Positions 8,527 to 17,648 are shown, numbered from the stretch's first letter. The stretch is 56,552 bases of DNA from Argonema antarcticum A004/B2 (GCF_023333585.1 NZ_JAIQZN010000020.1:1-56552), one strand, 5' to 3'. Numbers and translations: made by a program. Notes: a model not told the origin generated them from the letters alone.

Positions 8527-8904
8527 ATGCCTACACCTTGTCACATCGTTGTAGAAGGCAATCCTGTAATCGTCTACGCCAGCAGAAATGGCGCACCTAA
8601 TAAAATCCTGCCCATCCTCCAACCCTTTCTAGAGAAGTTCTGGGAAGAAAGAGACACCTGCGGAGAATACTGCGATACTCCTGAGTGCTTAGTAGCTCAG
8701 ATTGTCGTTAGGTTCGGCTATGAGATTTGTGAAGATGATTTTTCTAACTTGAGAGTGGGCGTCAACTACGACCCGAACGTTGAATACATCTATTCGATCG
8801 GATTCGATCGTGCAATTAACGTCTGGGTTCCAGAAACTGAGTATCGCAGCAATCCCAGTTTGGAATTAAAAGGCTGTCGTCAATTGGCCAATCAGCTTTG
8901 CTGA
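8527..8904 (+). CDS. Conserved hypothetical protein, 125 aa
   Basis: ATG start 8527. A small acidic soluble protein (MPTPCHIVVEGNPVIVYASR...) with a cluster of Cys in the centre (DTCGEYCDTPECL) and two at the end (GCRQLANQLC). No signal peptide, membrane segment or known motif is visible. The Cys spacing could bind a metal but is not a recognised finger. It stands alone between divergent neighbours. A real gene is likely because base composition and codon use match neighbours and no longer ORF competes. Confidence 0.7.
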   Translation: MPTPCHIVVEGNPVIVYASRNGAPNKILPILQPFLEKFWEERDTCGEYCDTPECLVAQIVVRFGYEICEDDFSNLRVGVNYDPNVEYIYSIGFDRAINVWVPETEYRSNPSLELKGCRQLANQLC

Positions 8905-9122
8905 GTTGCGATCGACAATGTGGAAGTTTTAGACAACTGGTGGCGATAAAACGTCACAAACCCGCTGCAATGGCGACTTCGCGGCGGGTAGTTCAAATGC
9001 TTTGACTAAGAATTTTAAATTTTAAGCAAAAAACAGCAAAACTTTCAAGAACTAATTATCGTGCCACTAAGTTTAGCTCATACACAGTCGGCATAGCCGA
9101 GCTTATCAAGCGTCTCATTCTC

Positions 9123-9176
9123 CTTTAGTGATTGAGTTTTCAGTAAAATATTTTACTGAAAACTCAACCACTAAAG
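9123..9176. terminator. 54-bp near-perfect palindrome behind the CtpA-type protease gene
   Basis: CTTTAGTGATTGAGTTTTC and its inverse meet at AAAATATTTT; 26 of 27 possible pairs match (A9131/C9168 differ). It begins 15 bp past the stop of the protease gene. It has no long T-run, so it may act as a bidirectional mRNA 3' end rather than a classical intrinsic terminator. Confidence 0.65.
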
Positions 9177-9191
9177 CTGGAAACTTCTTTT

Positions 9192-10448
9192 TTAAGAAGC
9201 ATTAGCAAGAACAGCCGAAGAGGTGAAAAATTCTAGGGCTGCTTGATATTGACTATCTGCCTGTGTAGCAACTCGATCGCGGGCTAGAGGTTCCCCGGTG
9301 ACAACCCGGTCGGGTATAATACCCAACTTATTGATATCGTGATGGTTGGGAGTTTCATACTTGGCAACAGTCACTGCCAATCCAGACCCATCCGACAAGT
9401 CAAACAATGACTGGATTAAACCTTTACCAAAGGTTTTTTCGCCTACTAGGAAAGCGCGATGGTTATCCTGCAAGGCACCGGCGAGAATTTCGCTGGCACT
9501 CGCAGTGCCCCGATTGACCAAAACTACTAGGGGATCTTTGGTTAGGGCGGAATCTGTGGCATCAAAGTTACCGATGATTCCTTGTCGGTTTACTGTATAA
9601 ACGATCGTGCCTTTATCCAACCAGTAGCGGGCGATTTCGATCCCTGCTTGCAACAAACCACCTGGATTGTTCCGCAGGTCTAGAATGTAGGCATCTGCTC
9701 CTTGTTGCTCTAGACTCGTTATGGCGTTTGCCAACTCTTTAGCTGCGTTAGCGTTAAATTGATTGAGGCGAATGTAGCCAACGGGGATACTGTCTGAATC
9801 CCTTCGTAATTCTGCAAACACTGGATTGAGGGCAATACGATCGCGTACCAGTTTAATTTCTTGTGGTTCTGCCTGACCTCGTGCTACTGTGAGGGTGACG
9901 TAAGTACCTATAGGCCCACGCATACTGGCTGCTGCTTCGTCAAGGCTGATATCCTTTGTTGGGACACCATTAATTGCCAAGATGCGATCGCTCGGTTGAA
10001 TACCTGCCGCCTGGGCTGGTGAACCTGCAATCGGTGTCAAAACTTCTAAGTCCCCTGTCTCTTCATCCAGGGCAATTTGCAGCCCTACTCCTGTTAGCTC
10101 TCCAGAAGTTGTTACCTGTAAACTGCGATATTGACTGGGCTGGAGATGTCGCGTAAAAGGATCGTCTAGACTTGCCAGCATTTGCCTAATTGCGGCGTAA
10201 GTTTCCTCTCGATTTTTTAGCGGTTCCTTCATCACCTTTTGCCGCACAAACCACCAGTTTTGATGATTGAATGTGTCATCAACATACGACTGGTTGACAA
10301 TTCGCCAGACTTGAGTTATCAATTTTTGTTCTTCTGTGAAAGCCGAGGCAGGCGGTGTCCACCAGCCCAGGAAGAAAACAACAGACACGAATAGCAGAAG
10401 TCCAAGCCGAAAAAAACGATTTTTCATACCACAAATTTTAGAGATCAT
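9192..10448 (-). CDS. ctpA: Carboxyl-terminal processing protease (CtpA-type, family S41)
   Basis: 418 residues with a signal sequence (RLGLLLFVSVVFFLGWWTPPASAF), so it acts in the thylakoid lumen or periplasm. A PDZ domain spans about 110-200 (SGELTGVGLQIALDE, AGIQPSDRILAINGVPT). The S41 catalytic dyad is visible: Ser317 in GTASASEI and Lys342 in GEKTFGKGLIQS, 25 residues apart as in E. coli Tsp. CtpA matures the C-terminus of the photosystem II D1 protein, but cyanobacteria have CtpA, CtpB and CtpC, so the exact paralogue is inference. The first Met has no good Shine-Dalgarno; Met8 (MKNRFFRLG, base 10427) may be the true start. Confidence 0.92.
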   Translation of the reverse strand: MISKICGMKNRFFRLGLLLFVSVVFFLGWWTPPASAFTEEQKLITQVWRIVNQSYVDDTFNHQNWWFVRQKVMKEPLKNREETYAAIRQMLASLDDPFTRHLQPSQYRSLQVTTSGELTGVGLQIALDEETGDLEVLTPIAGSPAQAAGIQPSDRILAINGVPTKDISLDEAAASMRGPIGTYVTLTVARGQAEPQEIKLVRDRIALNPVFAELRRDSDSIPVGYIRLNQFNANAAKELANAITSLEQQGADAYILDLRNNPGGLLQAGIEIARYWLDKGTIVYTVNRQGIIGNFDATDSALTKDPLVVLVNRGTASASEILAGALQDNHRAFLVGEKTFGKGLIQSLFDLSDGSGLAVTVAKYETPNHHDINKLGIIPDRVVTGEPLARDRVATQADSQYQAALEFFTSSAVLANAS

Positions 10449-10558
10449 TTTACATAGGTCTTACGCATTTTGGCAAAACAGGGGCTAGGGTCTAGGGGCT
10501 AGCCCCTTCTTCCTTAGCCTGTGTCAGACTGAAAGTCAGTACGAGAATTATTGAACTT

Positions 10559-12106
10559 GTGATTGAGGTAGAAGTTCACAACTCACTACGAGCCTTCCTG
10601 CGATCGCTAGGAGCAGCATACTGGCCCCATCATTTAACGATGGCAAGGCTGGTAGCACGTGCTTTGCGACTGGGGCGCAGCGCCCTGATTCAGGTGGGAT
10701 TTCCGGCAGGCATCAACCAGCGGTATCGCCTGAGCTATTTGGCACCAGCCTTGATCTGGCCGGGGCCAGTCATTCTGGTAGCCACGGAAGCCGTGCAGCA
10801 ACGTCTGCTCAAGGTGGAAATTCCCCAGTTGCTGGGGTGGATTCGCAATCCGAAGGCGATCAGAACTGGCAATGGTTTGCCTGATGGTGATTTCCAGGGA
10901 CTGTTACTCACCACGCCAGAAGCTTGGTTAGCTGATCGGCTGACAACGCAACAGCTATTTGGCACTGGGATTCCTACGATCGTAGACGGAGTTGACGATT
11001 TGGAAGCCTGGACTCGCAACCAGCTGACTGCTGGTATAAAACCCCAGGACTGGGACGAACTGATGTTGGCCAAACCATCCCAGGCAAGGGCAATTCGCAA
11101 TGCACGGGTGCAACTGACTTTGGCGGTGTTCCACCATCCCCCCAATCCCTACGAATGCTGTCTGATTGAACCTCAAGAACAAGATATCTTGAGGCGTTTG
11201 TATCGTGAATTAGCAAACCAAGATGAAGCAGAGGGAAATATATCGCCTGCTGATTTAGATTTACCAAATGTCTGGAAAATTTTTTGGCAGCAATTTCAAA
11301 GCGATGGCCAGCTAGTCTGGGCTGAAATTGCCCGCCGCCAAGGTCAGTTTTCTTTGTATTGCGGCCCAGTGGATGTGGCTTCAAATCTTAGCAGTATCTG
11401 GGAGCAACAGTCGGTGGTTTTAATCGGCGGTGCCTTGGAGTTGGAGGCAGAGGCGACTATGTATCGCCAGCGCTTGGGGTTGGGAGATTTAACTTGTCTG
11501 AAGTTCTCGACCGATCGTCAAAATGAATTGATTCATCTGTATCTGCCAGATGGACTGCCTATGCCCAATACGCCACAATTTCAAGCGGCTCTTTTGTTGG
11601 AAATCCGCAGACTGCTTATTGTTAGTACGGCAGTTAGGGGGCTCACGGTTCTGTTAGTGAGCGATACGCCGCTCAAGGCTCAGGTGGCAGCACTTCTGGC
11701 GGCTGAGTTTGGTTCGCGGGTTCAGGTGGAAAAAACTTGTTTGGATGATAATGGCATCTTGGTTACTGGTTGGGAATTTTGGCTGGCGCATCAGGATGTC
11801 CTACCGGCACCTCTTTTGTTAGCGATCGCAACGTTACCTATTCCCTCTCTGGAAAATCCCTTGGTGGCGGGTAGAGTTGCCTACTACAAGCAGCAGCGTC
11901 AGGATTGGTTTCGCCTGTATCTGTTGCCAGAAGCTCTTACCTCTCTGCAACGAGCGATCGCACCCGTGCGGGAAACCCAAGGCGCTCTAGCCCTGCTAGA
12001 CAGTCGTGTTATCCACCGCAGCTACGGTCAGCAGGTATTAGCGGCTCTAGGGCCATTCGCTAAAATCAATTATTTAGACCTCAACCTGTTGAGTTTCGAT
12101 CGCTAA
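10559..12106 (+). CDS. DinG-like helicase family protein with degenerate N-terminal motor motifs
   Basis: 515 residues, GTG start. It aligns by eye with cyanobacterial proteins annotated as DinG/Rad3-related helicase C-terminal proteins. Conserved family blocks are seen (HLTMARLVARALRLGRSALI near 27, LLLTTPEAWLADRL near 122, VEKTCLDDNGILVTGWEFW near 397, LLAIATLPIPSLENPLVAGR near 428). However, the N-terminal half has no GxGKT Walker A, and the place expected for DEAH reads VDGVDDLE. The C-terminal half keeps the helicase domain 2 layout. It is probably a structural or DNA-binding relative rather than an active ATP-driven helicase; that is inference. It is divergent from the protease gene by 110 bp containing CTAGGGTCTAGGGGCTAG filler. 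Confidence 0.75.
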   Translation: MIEVEVHNSLRAFLRSLGAAYWPHHLTMARLVARALRLGRSALIQVGFPAGINQRYRLSYLAPALIWPGPVILVATEAVQQRLLKVEIPQLLGWIRNPKAIRTGNGLPDGDFQGLLLTTPEAWLADRLTTQQLFGTGIPTIVDGVDDLEAWTRNQLTAGIKPQDWDELMLAKPSQARAIRNARVQLTLAVFHHPPNPYECCLIEPQEQDILRRLYRELANQDEAEGNISPADLDLPNVWKIFWQQFQSDGQLVWAEIARRQGQFSLYCGPVDVASNLSSIWEQQSVVLIGGALELEAEATMYRQRLGLGDLTCLKFSTDRQNELIHLYLPDGLPMPNTPQFQAALLLEIRRLLIVSTAVRGLTVLLVSDTPLKAQVAALLAAEFGSRVQVEKTCLDDNGILVTGWEFWLAHQDVLPAPLLLAIATLPIPSLENPLVAGRVAYYKQQRQDWFRLYLLPEALTSLQRAIAPVRETQGALALLDSRVIHRSYGQQVLAALGPFAKINYLDLNLLSFDR

Positions 12107-12233
12107 AATCACTCTTTCGATTGACTGCTAAAAAATTTTGTCTACTATAATTGTATTTTTGTCAAAAAGCTGGCGATCGTCGTAACACTGACGCTATCAT
12201 CAAGCCAAAGAGAGATTTTACTACTTTAGAGTT

Positions 12234-12446
12234 ATGGGCGAAGCAAAGCGGCGTAAAGCCACACTCGGAGAAAAATACGGCCAAGAATCCTCCCTGAGCC
12301 GATGGTTACCAGTTACTAAATCTCAAGCAGAAGCCTTTGTCCAGTGGACAACTCGTGGTGCTTGGATTGGTATTGGGTTACTGGTTGTTGCCTGGGTTAG
12401 TGTCCGATTTATTGGCCCAGCCCTGGGTTGGTGGCAAGTTAATTAA
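12234..12446 (+). CDS. DUF2839 family small membrane protein
   Basis: 70 residues, ATG start. The conserved cyanobacterial pattern is MGEAKRRKATLGEKYG at the N-terminus, WLPVTKSQAEAFVQWTTRGAW in the middle and one TM helix (IGIGLLVVAWVSVRFIGPAL). This is the DUF2839 family, of unknown function, found in nearly all cyanobacteria. It is monocistronic here. Confidence 0.88.
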   Translation: MGEAKRRKATLGEKYGQESSLSRWLPVTKSQAEAFVQWTTRGAWIGIGLLVVAWVSVRFIGPALGWWQVN

Positions 12447-12762
12447 ATCTTGCCAAAGATAGAAAATTTAGACATCTGGGCGCAGGAGGCTTAAGAAAAT
12501 CTGTATTTTTCAGCCTTACCTGCTGCTAAATTCCTTCTTTGGAAGGAACTGGATTTATCTTTTGGCGTCTAAGATGCAGTAGTGTCGAGCGTAATGTCAC
12601 TCTTGATACGTCGCCGATGCGATCGGTCGGTTAAGCTAGAACAAAGCAGTTAGTCGTATCGTTCAAAAGATTTGTACCCCTTTTGACCAACCCCAGAATG
12701 TCTGAATTATTAAGAAAATGTAAAATAAGTCTACAATTAGGTGTGGTGGTTGGAGGATAACC
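12447..12762. other. Intergenic region with a hairpin
   Basis: 316 bp without a gene. It contains a perfect 7-bp hairpin TTCCTTC-tttg-GAAGGAA at 12531-12548, a possible 3' end structure for the DUF2839 gene, and an AT-rich stretch (12700-12745) with TTGACC and TAAAAT that may carry the promoter of the next gene. Confidence 0.5.
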
Positions 12763-13116
12763 GTGTTTATCAGACTTGCAGAGCAACACCGCCAATTTGT
12801 TCAAGATCTAGTGATGAATCTTCAAGCGCTGGCGATCGTCCTAGAGCGTAGAGGATACCTTGCTTCTTGCTATACCTGCGGCGGCCAAATGACGAGCGCC
12901 TCCTTTATGGTGAGCTTGGGGGACAGTCATTTGATTCGATTTTTAGTATCGGATTACGGTATCACTTGGACAGAGATGCGAGACGATCGGGAATTAATGA
13001 AGCTAGAAGGTGCAGAGGCTATCTCTCAGCTACAGGAACTGGCTAATTTGGTTAAATACCAATTTGAAGCCTCTGAGCCTTGTGCTGTCAGCGCCAAAGC
13101 GGATTTCAAACGTTGA
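12763..13116 (+). CDS. DUF1815 family protein
   Basis: 117 residues, GTG start preceded by TGGAGG. The sequence MFIRLAEQHRQFVQDLVMNL and SCYTCGGQMTSASFMVSLGD matches the cyanobacteria-specific DUF1815 family as I remember it. It has a CYTCGG Cys pair and no membrane segment. Function unknown. It is well conserved up to about residue 105; the last residues (EPCAVSAKADFKR) look like a variable tail. Confidence 0.85.
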   Translation: MFIRLAEQHRQFVQDLVMNLQALAIVLERRGYLASCYTCGGQMTSASFMVSLGDSHLIRFLVSDYGITWTEMRDDRELMKLEGAEAISQLQELANLVKYQFEASEPCAVSAKADFKR

Positions 13117-13271
13117 CAATGAGATTTGCCCCTTTCCCACTTCCTTCCTTGCGTGGCAAAAGCCCTTTGGCTAAAGCCACAGTCAAGTTCTTTTAGTACA
13201 ATTCATAACTAGAAAAAATAGGGCGGTGGATAATTCGATTCCCGATTTTCCATGTTGGATAAGGTCATTGA

Positions 13272-13286
13272 CCCCCGGATTCATCC
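13272..13286. repeat. Left arm of a 15-bp inverted repeat flanking the FHA gene
   Basis: CCCCCGGATTCATCC here is the exact reverse complement of GGATGAATCCGGGGG at 14133-14147. The two arms flank the FHA gene, about 850 bp apart. Confidence 0.8.
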
Positions 13287-13346
13287 GACTCTTAAAAATC
13301 ATAACTTAAAAAGTAGGAAAATGCGCTCCTGGAGTCGTCTGAAGGT

Positions 13347-14084
13347 ATGGAACTGGAAAAACGCCTCGGTTTATATCAGGTATTTTTAAAGATTTACGAG
13401 CATAATCGCGGTTTACTGGATGAAATTCTCCAGTTAGAAAACGCATCCTCTTCATCTCTGAGCAGCTTTACACCAGCTTACGTACAAGGCGTGGTGCAGG
13501 GGCAGCAAGCTTATATAAACACCAATTTGGTTGACGGGAAAACGCAGCGGCTATTTCAGCCTCAGAGAGTCTGGGTTATTGGCCGCGATCGTCGTATTGG
13601 CTTACCAGTTCGGGATCAATGGATGTCTCGTCGCCACGCCGCCATTCAGCACGTCCACAACGAAGGTTTTTACTTAGTTGACCTAACCAGCACCAACGGT
13701 TCCTTTGTCAACGGCGAACCAGTTTTAAAGCGGGTACTGCTCCAAGATGGCGATCGAATACGCCTGGGAAGTTTAGCGATTTCTTTTTTCTTCGGTCAGA
13801 CTTGTCAAACAGCAGAGGCGGTATCCCCAGAGCTACTGGCTCAAATCAACGGAATTACACAGCCTCAAAGGTCACCAATAGCAGATCCCATGTTCACATC
13901 GATTTTAGAGGAGCAGCCATTCCTTGCCAAACCCCCAAAAGATACATCTAGGATCGACAAACTGAAAGCCGCTTCCGAAGAGCCAACATCACCATCTTCT
14001 TTGCCCCACTTGAGCGCATCTGAGCGATCGGATATTTTAGACCGCTTTTTCAGCAGTCGCCAGACACCTGTCGAGAAAAATTGA
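13347..14084 (+). CDS. FHA domain-containing protein
   Basis: 245 residues, ATG start. The forkhead-associated phosphothreonine-binding fold covers about 72-150: WVIGRDRRIGLPVRDQWMSRRHAAI contains the conserved Gly-Arg and Ser-Arg-Arg-His, and DLTSTNGSFVNGE is the Asn-Gly motif. The N-terminus (1-50) is a helical segment seen in other cyanobacterial FHA proteins. The C-terminal 80 residues are Ser/Pro-rich and probably disordered. It is likely to read Ser/Thr kinase signals; the partner is unknown. Confidence 0.92.
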   Translation: MELEKRLGLYQVFLKIYEHNRGLLDEILQLENASSSSLSSFTPAYVQGVVQGQQAYINTNLVDGKTQRLFQPQRVWVIGRDRRIGLPVRDQWMSRRHAAIQHVHNEGFYLVDLTSTNGSFVNGEPVLKRVLLQDGDRIRLGSLAISFFFGQTCQTAEAVSPELLAQINGITQPQRSPIADPMFTSILEEQPFLAKPPKDTSRIDKLKAASEEPTSPSSLPHLSASERSDILDRFFSSRQTPVEKN

Positions 14085-14132
14085 GTCAATCAATTTTGGA
14101 TTTTGGATTCTAGGATTTTGGATTGACTCCAA

Positions 14133-14147
14133 GGATGAATCCGGGGG
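14133..14147. repeat. Right arm of the 15-bp inverted repeat flanking the FHA gene
   Basis: GGATGAATCCGGGGG, reverse complement of 13272-13286. It lies in filler sequence (TTTTGGATTCTAGGATTTTGG); the CTCTCCCACTCTCCC block at about 14243-14280 follows. Confidence 0.8.
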
Positions 14148-14323
14148 CGACCAAACCCAAAGACCAAATAGGAGAGTGGAAGAAAGCGGCTCTTTCGGAG
14201 TTGCTATGCTTTTGTTCACTTAAGAACATTTTTATTGATTTTCTCCTCTCCCACTCTCCCACTCTCCCCCTCTCCCCCTCTACTCAAATAGCATAGTAAG
14301 TACGGAAGAGCCGGTCTTTGGGG

Positions 14324-15403
14324 TTATTCTACGTCCTCTAGCATCTCTTCTTCCTCGGCTATATCGCTTGGATGCGCCACCGAGTTGGCAGAGACTACGG
14401 CTCCCTTATCTAGTTTTTCGCGGATTTGCTGCTGAATTGCTTTACCAACTGGGGGATTCTCATCTAAATACCTGATGGCGTTGTCCCGACCTTGGGCGAT
14501 ATTTTCACCGTTGTAGCTGTACCAAGCTCCTTTACGGATAATCACGCCGATCTCTTCGGCAATGTCCACAATACAGCCCATAGTGGAAATGCCTTTGCCG
14601 AAGATAATGTCAAACTCGCCAATGCGGAAGGGGGGAGCGACTTTATTTTTGGCAACTTTGACTTTGACGCGGATACCAAATTCTTCTGCGCCTTTTTTCA
14701 AAGTTTGAATGCGGCGAATGTCCAGTCGCACTGAGGCGTAGAACTTGAGCGCATTACCGCCAGTGGTGGTTTCTGGGTTACCGTAGGTGACGCCGATTTT
14801 TTGGCGCAGTTGGTTAAGGAAAATTACGGTACAGCCCGATTTACCGATGTTACCTGTGATCTTACGCAGGGCTTGGCTCATCAAGCGAGCCTGTAAACCC
14901 ATGTGGGAATCACCCATATCGCCTTCAATTTCAGCGCGAGGCACCAGCGCCGCTACGGAGTCAATCACTACGACATCAACTGCCGCAGAACGAACTAGCT
15001 GATCGACTATTTCTAAAGCTGATTCGCCATTGTCCGGTTGCGAAACGAGCAAATTTTCAATATCGACGCCCAGGGCAGCGGCGTAGGTGGGATCTAGGGC
15101 GTGTTCGGCATCGACAAAGGCGGCAATGCCACCAGATCTTTGCACTTCCGCGATCGCGTGCAGCGCCACTGTCGTCTTACCTGAACTTTCTGGGCCGTAA
15201 ATTTCAATTACCCGTCCCTTGGGTAAACCACCACCCAGAGCTAAATCTAAAGTTAATGCGCCGCTGGGAATGGTTTCTACCCTCATCCGGGTGGCATCTC
15301 CCAAGCGCACTATGGCTCCTTTGCCAAATTGTTGCTCAATTTGCTTGAGTACCAGGTTTAGAGCTTTTTCTTTGCCAGCTGTATCATTTGTTGCAATAGC
15401 CAT
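14324..15403 (-). CDS. recA: Recombinase RecA
   Basis: 359 residues, full length. RecA forms filaments on single-stranded DNA, catalyses strand exchange and triggers LexA self-cleavage where that pathway exists. Seen: Walker [10 protein letters not shown] (about 70-78), Walker [16 protein letters not shown], the L1/L2 DNA-binding loops ([28 protein letters not shown]) and the usual acidic C-terminus ([10 protein letters not shown]). Start ATG 15403 is preceded by AGGATAGGAGG. It is divergent from xseA, so two DNA-repair units share a 214-bp promoter region. Confidence 0.98.
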   Translation of the reverse strand: MAIATNDTAGKEKALNLVLKQIEQQFGKGAIVRLGDATRMRVETIPSGALTLDLALGGGLPKGRVIEIYGPESSGKTTVALHAIAEVQRSGGIAAFVDAEHALDPTYAAALGVDIENLLVSQPDNGESALEIVDQLVRSAAVDVVVIDSVAALVPRAEIEGDMGDSHMGLQARLMSQALRKITGNIGKSGCTVIFLNQLRQKIGVTYGNPETTTGGNALKFYASVRLDIRRIQTLKKGAEEFGIRVKVKVAKNKVAPPFRIGEFDIIFGKGISTMGCIVDIAEEIGVIIRKGAWYSYNGENIAQGRDNAIRYLDENPPVGKAIQQQIREKLDKGAVVSANSVAHPSDIAEEEEMLEDVE

Positions 15404-15436
15404 TTGTGCCTCTAGGATAGGAGGTTTAAAATTTGG

Positions 15437-15477
15437 TAGTCTGGGAGTTAAGACTAGAACAGATATACTATTCTAGT
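15437..15477. promoter_or_regulatory. Nested inverted repeats upstream of recA
   Basis: Two overlapping dyads lie 34-74 bp upstream of recA: TAGTCT-8-AGACTA (15437-15456) and ACTAGAA-11-TTCTAGT (15453-15477). They do not match the cyanobacterial LexA consensus RGTACNNNDGTWCB or the GAAC-N4-GTTC type. They may be an operator for recA; this is inference from position and symmetry. Confidence 0.4.
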
Positions 15478-15617
15478 TTAGACTTTTCCGACCGTACTGG
15501 AATGTCCCAGGTTGTTTAATCTATATTAAGGATCTGAGCATTGTCCGCCTTCTGGCGTAATGTCCAATTTTATCCTAAAAAATAGCAATTAGGAATCAGA
15601 TCTCTCCGATCGCACTT

Positions 15618-16907
15618 GTGATGACTTCGTACCTTTCCGATACTCTAATTCCAGAAACAGCTTTATCAGTGGGTGGGTTGACAGACTATATCCAGAGTCT
15701 GTTAGAAGAAGATGACCACCTGCGGCAGGTATGGGTGTTTGGAGAAGTCTCCAGTACCAACCGACATCCTAGCGGGTTGTTTTTTACGCTGCAAGACTCA
15801 GACGGGAAAGCGACGATTCGCTGCGTGGTGTGGACTAACCAACTCGGCAAATTGGTACAGATGCCAGTGCGCGGGGAACAGCTGATTATTTTGGGCAATA
15901 TTCGTGTCTATCGTCAGCGGGGAGAGTATCAGCTGACTGTTTGGCAGGCTTTCCCGGCAGGGGAGGGGTTGCAAGCGTTACGTTATCGCCAACTGCTCAA
16001 GCGTCTGGAAGCAGAAGGTTTATTTGCCCAGGAAAGAAAGCGTCCGCTTCCTTCTCATCCCCAAACAATTGCCGTTGTCACCTCACCTTCTGCTGCCGCT
16101 TGGGGAGATATTAAACAAACACTCATACAACGTTACCCCGGTTTGCACGTATTGTTCTCTCCAGCCACAGTACAAGGTGAGCAGGCACCAGCATCAATTG
16201 TAGCAGCGATCGAACGGGTAGAGCGGGATGGTCGGGCGGAAGTACTAATTTTGTCGCGGGGAGGTGGTGCGGTTGAGGACTTGGGCTGCTTTAATGATGA
16301 AAGGGTGGTAAGAGCGATCGCTCTGTGTTCCATCCCTGTCATCACTGGAATTGCTCATCAGCGAGATGAATCTCTGGCAGATTTGACAGCCGATTTCTGC
16401 GCCCATACTCCCACAGCTGCGGCTGAACAAGTTGTGCCAGAACTCACAGATCTAATTGTTGAACATCAAGAGCGAATTGCTACATTGCATGAAGTTGTAA
16501 ATCGGCAATTAAAAATAGCTCAAGATCGAATGGCACAGTTGCGAAATCGCTTACGGCGACTGCGGTTAGATAGGCAAGTTCAGCAAGAAACTCAGTCGCT
16601 TAGTTGGTTGCGTCAACGTTTGGTGCAAGCAACAACCCAGCGATTTGAGCAAGCCGATCGGCACTGTCAGCTATTATCGCAAAAGCTGGAAACTCTCGAT
16701 CCAAAATCTGTGCTGCAACGCGGTTATGCGGTAGTCCGACAAGAAGATGGAAGTATTGCTCGTTCTGCTGCTAGTTTAAAACTAGGGCAAGACTTATCGA
16801 TTGAGTTGGGTGAGGGTCAAGTAAAAGTAAAAGTTATTGAGATTTTGGATAAAATTTTAACAACCAAGACGCGAAAGACACGAAGAAAATTAAAGAAGGA
16901 TGATTGA
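15618..16907 (+). CDS. xseA: Exodeoxyribonuclease VII large subunit
   Basis: 429 residues; GTG 15618 or the adjacent ATG 15621 is the start. It is the catalytic subunit of ExoVII, which degrades single-stranded DNA from both ends. Seen: N-terminal OB fold ([21 protein letters not shown], residues 40-100), the catalytic XseA domain ([15 protein letters not shown] near 155, [18 protein letters not shown] near 214, [28 protein letters not shown] near 243) and long C-terminal coiled coils (280-360). The last about 20 residues are very basic ([14 protein letters not shown]). It overlaps xseB by one base (TGATG). Confidence 0.96.
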   Translation: MMTSYLSDTLIPETALSVGGLTDYIQSLLEEDDHLRQVWVFGEVSSTNRHPSGLFFTLQDSDGKATIRCVVWTNQLGKLVQMPVRGEQLIILGNIRVYRQRGEYQLTVWQAFPAGEGLQALRYRQLLKRLEAEGLFAQERKRPLPSHPQTIAVVTSPSAAAWGDIKQTLIQRYPGLHVLFSPATVQGEQAPASIVAAIERVERDGRAEVLILSRGGGAVEDLGCFNDERVVRAIALCSIPVITGIAHQRDESLADLTADFCAHTPTAAAEQVVPELTDLIVEHQERIATLHEVVNRQLKIAQDRMAQLRNRLRRLRLDRQVQQETQSLSWLRQRLVQATTQRFEQADRHCQLLSQKLETLDPKSVLQRGYAVVRQEDGSIARSAASLKLGQDLSIELGEGQVKVKVIEILDKILTTKTRKTRRKLKKDD

Positions 16908-17143
16908 TGATTAATTCTCCTGATATTTCATTCCAAAATGATTGGAATTACGAAGATAACGTCGCAAAAATTGAAAAGTTAGTCGCCCAAATAGAATCGG
17001 GTAAGTTAGAACTAGCTGAAGTTTTTGAGGAATTTGCAGCTGCTGTTCAATACTTGCGCCAATGCGAAACTTTTTTGCAACAGCGGCGACAACAAGTGGA
17101 TTTGTTGATAGAAACGCTGGTAGATGAGCCAGAATCTTTTTAA
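16907..17143 (+). CDS. xseB: Exodeoxyribonuclease VII small subunit
   Basis: 78 residues from ATG 16907 (a TTG three bases earlier is also in frame). The small all-helical subunit packs on the XseA coiled coil. Seen: [30 protein letters not shown], the typical XseB helix-turn-helix hairpin, and [15 protein letters not shown] overlap with xseA indicates translational coupling. The C-terminus is short and acidic (DEPESF). Confidence 0.95.
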   Translation: MINSPDISFQNDWNYEDNVAKIEKLVAQIESGKLELAEVFEEFAAAVQYLRQCETFLQQRRQQVDLLIETLVDEPESF

Positions 17144-17648
17144 GGCATAAGCTATAGCAAAAGTCACTCATTCAAAAGTAAAATGCTTTCTGTGAATTGG
17201 TTATGGCGTTTTAGGATGCCCTAACCGCCCTGACGGTTGCTATACAATAAATTAGCATATCAAACCTGGAAGACATAAGCTGATCTAATCATTTGTTGTT
17301 AGAGAAGGGCAAAGAAACGAGCGCGATCGCTAAAACAGAAAAGTCACCTTGGTTGCCCCTAAGTAATCATTGCTACTTAGTATAAGGCAGGAAGTTTTTA
17401 CCATATAAGCGATATGGAGAGTTTCAGTTTATATTATAGTGACGAATGCTACAGGGAAAATCCGGAATTTAGCTTGAAGATATAGCAACTTTAGGGCGGT
17501 TAAGACGTTCTTATCTTAATTCCACCAAAACCTTCATTCTCAACCCTTCTTCCCCTAGCCCCTAGCTATATATGTAAAATTTTTATCTGTTTTTTAAACG
17601 GCATGGTAATATATGGAATAATTATAGTCGTGCAATTGCTCTAAAACT
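17144..17648. other. 505-bp intergenic region with nurA-like antisense segment, hairpins and dispersed repeats
   Basis: No ORF. It holds the repeat CTAACCGCCCTGACGGTTGCTATA (17221-17244; related copy at 52411-52434), a 46-bp copy of nurA-like coding sequence (17284-17329), a perfect hairpin CTAAGTA-8-TACTTAG (17359-17380), a second hairpin CCATAT-aagcg-ATATGG (17401-17417), CCCCTAG filler near 17555 and an AT-rich lead into the lipoprotein gene. Confidence 0.65.
17284..17329 (+). repeat. 46-bp copy of the 3' coding part of the nurA-like gene, in antisense orientation
   Basis: The plus-strand sequence here equals the plus-strand sequence at 19561-19606 in 45 of 46 positions (A versus C at one site). 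As nurA is on the minus strand, a plus-strand transcript through this segment would be complementary to nurA mRNA. The flanks on both sides do not match. Confidence 0.85.

Noticed and set aside
15480-15515. GTACTGGAATGTCCC upstream of recA as a LexA box
   Set aside because: The spacing does not fit the cyanobacterial RGTACNNNDGTWCB pattern.
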